Assembly: GCA_016946835.1 (NCBI GenBank)
Contig: JACVTC010000029.1
Location: forward strand, 70,001 to 134,000
Direction of reading: 5' to 3'
Length of the DNA: 64,000 nucleotides
Source: Neocallimastix lanati (nom. inval.)
Lineage: Eukaryota; Neocallimastigomycota; Neocallimastigomycetes; Neocallimastigales; Neocallimastigaceae
The notes below the pieces were generated by a model. That model worked only from the letters and a program-made list of their open reading frames with translations. It was not told the origin of the DNA and searched no databases. Position 1 is the stretch's first letter, and each line of letters begins with the position of its first letter. Below are positions 59,403 through 64,000 of the stretch, piece after piece. The position numbers and the translations under genes were made by a program.

Positions 59403-60067
59403 ATATTATATATTTATTAAATTTTTTATATGTTTTGAATTATATGATGCCAGAACTGATTTTGTGTGTGAAGATATATTATTTTATATTTAATAATTTT
59501 AATTATTAAATTAATTAAATATTTATTTATATTAAAAAAATTATATTTATATTATATATTAATGTTAATGTTAATATTAATTTTTATGAATCATTTTTAT
59601 TTGTCTCTTTTTAGATTAATTGTTAATTTTTTTATTTTATATGTGTCAATAATATTTAGTTAAAAATAGTTATTATTAATTAACATAAATAAATAGGTTA
59701 TTTTTTATTGATTATTCTTATTCTTGATGACTTAAATGACTATTATTTTATATTTAATTATTTTCAACTTAAATAGTTGACTATTATTTATATTTTAATG
59801 AGTTTTAAAATTTAATTTAATTATCTTTTATTTTATTTTTTTTTATTTTTTTATTTTTATATAAATTTAATTATGAAAATTAATAATAAATATCATCAGC
59901 ACACTCAATATTGTTTTGTAATGTTTGTTTATTAATGATGGTTATTATATTTTGTTTCTATAATGAATATTATAAGAATAATAAAAATATATTGTTATTA
60001 GTTTGAATATGAATGATATAAAAAAAAAAATATTATGTTTTATATATTTCAACTTAGCTTTATTTGA
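59403..60067 (-). other. LTR-B#2 leader, AT-rich
   Basis: The part nearest the LTR (59,885-60,067) is homologous to 40,645-40,830, e.g. TAATAACAATATATTTTTAT and CATTATAGAAACAAAATATA on the minus strand. No coding sequence was seen. Confidence 0.6.
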
Positions 60068-60098
60068 TAGCTCAAATGAAGAGTTGAGACTCTTAATC
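60068..60098 (-). promoter_or_regulatory. Primer-binding site of LTR-B#2 (half tRNA-Lys type)
   Basis: The plus strand reads TAGCTCAAATGAAGAGTTGA followed by GACTCTTAATC next to the LTR. It is homologous to the site at 40,612, with the anticodon-loop region intact here. Confidence 0.72.
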
Positions 60099-60319
60099 TG
60101 TCAAAAGTAGGAATCACTTTTTTATTATGTAAGAATAAAGAATAGTATGTTTATATAATTTTGTACATTTTGATAGTATTTATAGTCAACATAAAATGTG
60201 GCCTATTATTATTATTGATCACATATCTTACACTAATATATTAATATATATATATAACATATATATCATTACTCCTTTAATTAATATAATTATAAATCTT
60301 TATATTTTTGTTTCTAACA
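60099..60319 (-). repeat. LTR-B#2 5' LTR
   Basis: 221 bp, TGTCAAAAGTAGG at the low end and TTTTTGTTTCTAACA at the high end. Inverted match of 40,406-40,611. Confidence 0.88.
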
Positions 60320-60360
60320 ATTAATAATATCATTAAATAATAAATGAACAAATAAACAAT

Positions 60361-60405
60361 ATTATGAAAGAAATTATTCATTAAATGAATAATTTCTTTC
60401 ATAAT
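60361..60405. repeat. Perfect 45-bp palindrome with 22-bp arms
   Basis: The left arm starts ATTATGAAAGAAATTATTCA and the right arm is its exact reverse complement, separated by one base. It stands between LTR-B#2 and the Stealth gene. Confidence 0.95.
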
Positions 60406-61403
60406 ACTAAATGATTTTGATAATTATCCATCTGCCATTACATAAACCATTGAATATAAGTAATATAAGTTTTCAATAAATTATATCACTTACCTCTAAT
60501 ATTTAAGTGATGAAAAATCATTAATACATAGGAACTGAATTATACCCTTTCTTGAAGTCATAAAAAAAAAAACAAAGAAAAGCAATATCTTTATTTTCTA
60601 ATTTACTTCTTTAACTTATAATTCTTAATGAAATATAAAGACATATACATTTTTCTCGGTTACGAAATCTAAGTAGTTCTGGTTTAATAAATTCTTTATT
60701 AATTCAATAATTATCAATTCTAACTACAAAGATTTTTTCAAAAATTTTTAATCCATTATTGATAAGATTGATGTCACCATAGGTAATCACATAAATATTT
60801 ATAGCTCTTAATTTGTTTATACTTTAAATATTATCCTTTTTAAAGAAAATATAATTATATAAAATAGAGATTATCAGCATTTTATTTTATTTATTTATGA
60901 ATTTAATAAAAAAAATTGATATATAAAAAAAAAAAAATTATTTTTAAATATTTTAAATTAAATAAAAATAATTTTTTAATATTTAAAAATTTAAAAAAAA
61001 TAAGTTCATTTTGAAATATTTTTTTTTATTTCATTTATTAAGTAAAATTGATTCTAATTTTATATTTGAATTAATTATATAATATATTAATTCGTAGTTA
61101 AAAATACTATAATAGATAAATATTTTTCTATATTATAATAATTTTTTTTAATATTATAAATTTATTAATTTGTAACTTTTATTATAAAGATAAATATTAA
61201 ATACAAGAAATTTGCAATTATATAAAATTACTATAAAAAATTATATTATAAATTAATTATTAAAATTATTATAAATATGTAAATTTCAAAAGGATATTCT
61301 TTACTATAATTTAAGAATAAAAATTTATAATAATAAAATTTACTTTTTTGTATTTAATCGATAATAATACTTTAGGAATAGAATTCGAATATTTAAAAGT
61401 CTT
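60406..61403. other. AT-rich intergenic region, 3' flank of the Stealth gene
   Basis: No gene, repeat family or RNA was recognised. Confidence 0.55.
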
Positions 61404-64000
61404 TTATAATTCGTACAAGGATGGTTTATCATAAAAATTATGAAGTAATTTATCTGTTTGATTATCATTTAAATCTTTAGTATCTTTAATACTAAAAAAT
61501 AATTTTTTAAGTTGAATTAGTTTTTTAATTAATGTATCATTGGTAATAAAATCATTTGTAAAAATAACATCTACTGTCATTGTTTTTTCTGATACCTCAG
61601 GTGTTGTAATATCATAACCATAAATTGAGATAGTTCGGTTTTCATTGAGAATGGGTAAGGGGGCATTTTTAATTTTTGGATATCCTATGACATAATTAGG
61701 ATAAAATAGATGTTCTGTTCCATAAATATTATAACTGGTTACCATATAGAGAGAAAGAAATTCCTGTCTTTTTTCTTTTTCTTTTTTCATATGATTTATA
61801 GTGTCCTCAATATAATCTTGATAAAGTTGACGTGCTGGTTCAAAGAGATCACGGTATAGTGGACATGGTGCATTTTTTAATATGCGATACTTTCGATAAC
61901 CCAATCGTCCAAAGTATTCCAAAATAATATTATAGGTATAAAAAAAAGAAGAATATTTAGAATTGGAATTCATTTCTATTTTTTTTTCGTTACTGAGAGG
62001 ACCTTCAAAATTATATTTCGGATTAAATTGTTGATCGAAAAAGAATCTTGGATGGACTGGATTAATGAAGAAGTGATTTGGCCTGAGATAAATAAATCGT
62101 TCAGATAACTCAGGAATTTTATCTAAAAATGTTTCAATATCATTTCGATTAAGCGTTTGACCGACAGTCTCAGGGAGTAAATCATAAGGATGAATCCAAT
62201 GAACATTCTTATTTTTGGGATTTAACCATGGAAGTACCTCTTCTTGTTCCCCCTCGCCAATTATATAAATATCTCCTTTAAACCATGGTAAATAGAGATC
62301 AATAGATCTCAAAGAATATCTTAATTCTTCTATTTCTCTTAATCTTGATTTTTTCATTTCTGTAAAATTTTTAAAAGAAGATTTATTTGAATCTTTTAAA
62401 TAATCTTTATTTAAATAATTTTTCAACTTGTTTAATAATAAAAAATCATTAGATGGATTCGAATTCGTAGGAAAATTTAATGTATTTTCTAACAAATACA
62501 CAATAGAAACAGATTTTGCCCATTGCCATTCCGATGTCAGATTTTCACCATGATAATTTTGAAGAAGATGAATTTCTTCCATTTCTTTTTCACTTACTTT
62601 TTTCTTAGGACCAGAGAGTTCACTTTTTAATTGAATATAATTAGGTATCAAATCTTTCATTTTGTAGGTATGAATGACATCATTGAAAATTTTTATTTTC
62701 GATTTATTATAGATGTCTTTTTTACTATTAGAAATATCTAAGGAAATATCATTAATAGCAGCTAATTTTGAATATAATTTATTTTCTAAAGAAATATAAT
62801 CACTTTTTTCGAAGGATGAAGGCTCCGGATATTGTGTTAACATGAATTCTGTAATTTCATAAAGGGTTTGACTACTGGAATATTCATCATTCAAATTATA
62901 AACAAGAATTTCAGGATGAGATTTAATAAGTTTAAAATTTTCTTTATTCCTCTTAGAATCATTTTTAATTTTACTATATTTTATATACTTATTAGTGATT
63001 TCTCCCTGAATAACACGAATGGAATAGTGTTGAATTGTTCGATTGACCGGTAGTCCAATAGTTCCTTCATATTTTCGTACTATTCCCTCCCCTCCCATTC
63101 TTAAAGGAAATTTTTCATTGGAAGTGGCATATTCTACAAAAGCATAATAGAGATAAAGTGTTTGAATTGAATAATGATTTCTAAATCGATCAGAGAGATT
63201 GCTTTGTAATTCCTTCTTAAATAATAAGCGAAAAGGTTCAAAGAGATCACGATAGAGAACATAGATACTATGATGAATATAAAAATATTTGAATTCTGAA
63301 TCAAAATATTTTTTAATGAGTTGATCCGTAAAATAACAATTCGTCAGAAACATTTTCTTTCCTTTTGAAATGAAATTTAAAATTGAATTCTGATAAACAT
63401 TTAATGTATTATTATTTTTGTAGATGATTGGAGAAAAGTTTCCATCATTAGAAAACAAGAAACTTGGATGAATATAATGATTTAACAAATAGTCGTCATT
63501 TAAATAGATAAATTTTTCTGTAATACCTGGAATTCTGTCAAGAAATAATTCAATTGTATTTGAATTGAAAGTTGGATAGACACCTTTTGGAAGTATGATT
63601 TCATGGTCAATAACTTTTATTCTTGGATTGTGAAGATTTAACCATTCAGGAATTTGATGACATGTGACAATGTAGATCATTCCCTGATGCCATGGCATAT
63701 ATTTTTCTAATGAACGAATTGAGTATTTTAATTCATCTGCTGAACGATCTCGACTACTGACATTATAGACACCCCCATTGTATTTTGCTTTCAAATTTTG
63801 AAAATTAATATCAGAGCCATCCACCCATGTATAAACTATTGATATATTTTTGACCCATTCCCATTCAGGTTCTATATCACTACCATTATACCGAAGTAAA
63901 TTTTCAAAATGATCATTATCTTCTAATTCTTTATTTGTAAATATTGAAGAATTATTTAGAATAGAATACTTTGAATTAATATTATATTTACTAAATATAT
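61404..64000 (-). CDS. Tandem double Stealth-domain protein, 5' end outside window
   Basis: The frame is open from the window edge to the stop at 61,404. A start at 63,824 would cut the CR1 motif, since upstream residues read EWEWVKNISIVYTWVDGSD. Stealth proteins are sugar-phosphate transferases (bacterial capsule enzymes, GNPTAB). Module 1: CR1 YTWVDGSD (about 63,816-63,840), CR2 ELKYSIRSLEKYMPW to FIYLNDDYLL (63,490-63,735), CR3 HSIYVLYRDLFEPF and DRFRNHYS (63,170-63,280), CR4 LNDEYSSSQ...YPEPSSFE (62,806-62,912). Module 2 repeats the plan: EWQWAKSVSIVYLLEN (62,475-62,535), ELRYSLRSIDLYLPW to FIYLRPNHFF (62,070-62,330), APCPLYRDLFEPA (61,835-61,875), CR4-like end (61,411-61,510). No membrane segment is visible; the N-terminus is missing. 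Confidence 0.9.
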   Translation of the reverse strand, partial: IFSKYNINSKYSILNNSSIFTNKELEDNDHFENLLRYNGSDIEPEWEWVKNISIVYTWVDGSDINFQNLKAKYNGGVYNVSSRDRSADELKYSIRSLEKYMPWHQGMIYIVTCHQIPEWLNLHNPRIKVIDHEIILPKGVYPTFNSNTIELFLDRIPGITEKFIYLNDDYLLNHYIHPSFLFSNDGNFSPIIYKNNNTLNVYQNSILNFISKGKKMFLTNCYFTDQLIKKYFDSEFKYFYIHHSIYVLYRDLFEPFRLLFKKELQSNLSDRFRNHYSIQTLYLYYAFVEYATSNEKFPLRMGGEGIVRKYEGTIGLPVNRTIQHYSIRVIQGEITNKYIKYSKIKNDSKRNKENFKLIKSHPEILVYNLNDEYSSSQTLYEITEFMLTQYPEPSSFEKSDYISLENKLYSKLAAINDISLDISNSKKDIYNKSKIKIFNDVIHTYKMKDLIPNYIQLKSELSGPKKKVSEKEMEEIHLLQNYHGENLTSEWQWAKSVSIVYLLENTLNFPTNSNPSNDFLLLNKLKNYLNKDYLKDSNKSSFKNFTEMKKSRLREIEELRYSLRSIDLYLPWFKGDIYIIGEGEQEEVLPWLNPKNKNVHWIHPYDLLPETVGQTLNRNDIETFLDKIPELSERFIYLRPNHFFINPVHPRFFFDQQFNPKYNFEGPLSNEKKIEMNSNSKYSSFFYTYNIILEYFGRLGYRKYRILKNAPCPLYRDLFEPARQLYQDYIEDTINHMKKEKEKRQEFLSLYMVTSYNIYGTEHLFYPNYVIGYPKIKNAPLPILNENRTISIYGYDITTPEVSEKTMTVDVIFTNDFITNDTLIKKLIQLKKLFFSIKDTKDLNDNQTDKLLHNFYDKPSLYEL

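Larger units (their letters stand above)
51027..60319 (-). mobile_element. LTR-B retrotransposon copy 2 (minus strand) hosting a nested copia
   Basis: The 5' LTR is 60,099-60,319 and the 3' LTR is 51,027-51,232, both inverted relative to copy 1. The primer site lies at 60,068-60,098 and the polypurine tract TTTGAGGGGAAA (reverse of 51,233-51,245) precedes the 3' LTR. The leader (59,880-60,066) matches the copy 1 leader (40,640-40,830). Copia 2 splits the body. The part left of it carries a broken helical-protein gene. No target duplication was recognised. Confidence 0.82.

Noticed and set aside
1-64000. Origin from Plasmodium or Dictyostelium (also AT- and Asn-rich)
   Set aside because: The density of copia elements, the MULE family and the anchored scaffoldin-type protein fit anaerobic gut fungi better; still not proven.

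Overview
The window is strongly A+T-rich eukaryotic DNA. Asparagine-rich linkers, introns with GTAAG...AG borders, copia, gypsy, LINE and Mutator-like elements, a giant cysteine-repeat surface protein of the fungal-scaffoldin type and a Stealth-family protein together point to an anaerobic gut fungus (Neocallimastigomycota). That assignment is inferred from gene content. No rRNA, mitochondrial marker or intact tRNA is present to confirm it.

Layout. 1-8.5 kb holds the 3' nearly complete part of a secreted, membrane- or GPI-anchored scaffoldin-like protein with about nine near-identical ~97-aa units plus many diverged modules. 8.5-15.7 kb is AT-rich spacer with a 332-bp Mutator-like MITE inside a GC-richer island, followed by a decayed LINE ending in poly(A). 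15.8-26.5 kb is a thicket of Mutator-like (MULE) elements: one degenerate transposase copy and several non-autonomous copies. Four elements carry exact 9-bp target-site duplications, and one MITE has landed in the terminal repeat of the MULE. 27-39.5 kb holds four dead gypsy-type fragments, three of them from one family. These three repeatedly carry a short CCCTMCGG motif.

40.4-60.3 kb is a mirror-image nested retrotransposon locus. Two copies of one LTR family (here LTR-B) face each other, and each is split by a near-intact copia element in its own orientation. Element LTR-B#1 has a 5-bp target duplication, AAATT. All three LTR element types have a primer-binding site complementary to the 5' half of a tRNA-Lys(CUU). 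Both copia leaders carry tandem RNA-hairpin arrays with compensatory base changes. Each copia gag-pol frame is broken by a single TAA.

61.4-64 kb, minus strand, is the 3' part of a tandem double Stealth-domain protein. The N-terminal module keeps the family's conserved residues and the C-terminal module has lost them. The two cellular genes at the edges are therefore separated by about 52 kb of nested, mostly dead transposable elements. The best candidates for something undescribed are the leader hairpin arrays with the half-tRNA-Lys primer, the pseudo-enzyme module of the double Stealth protein, and the self-nesting MULE family.
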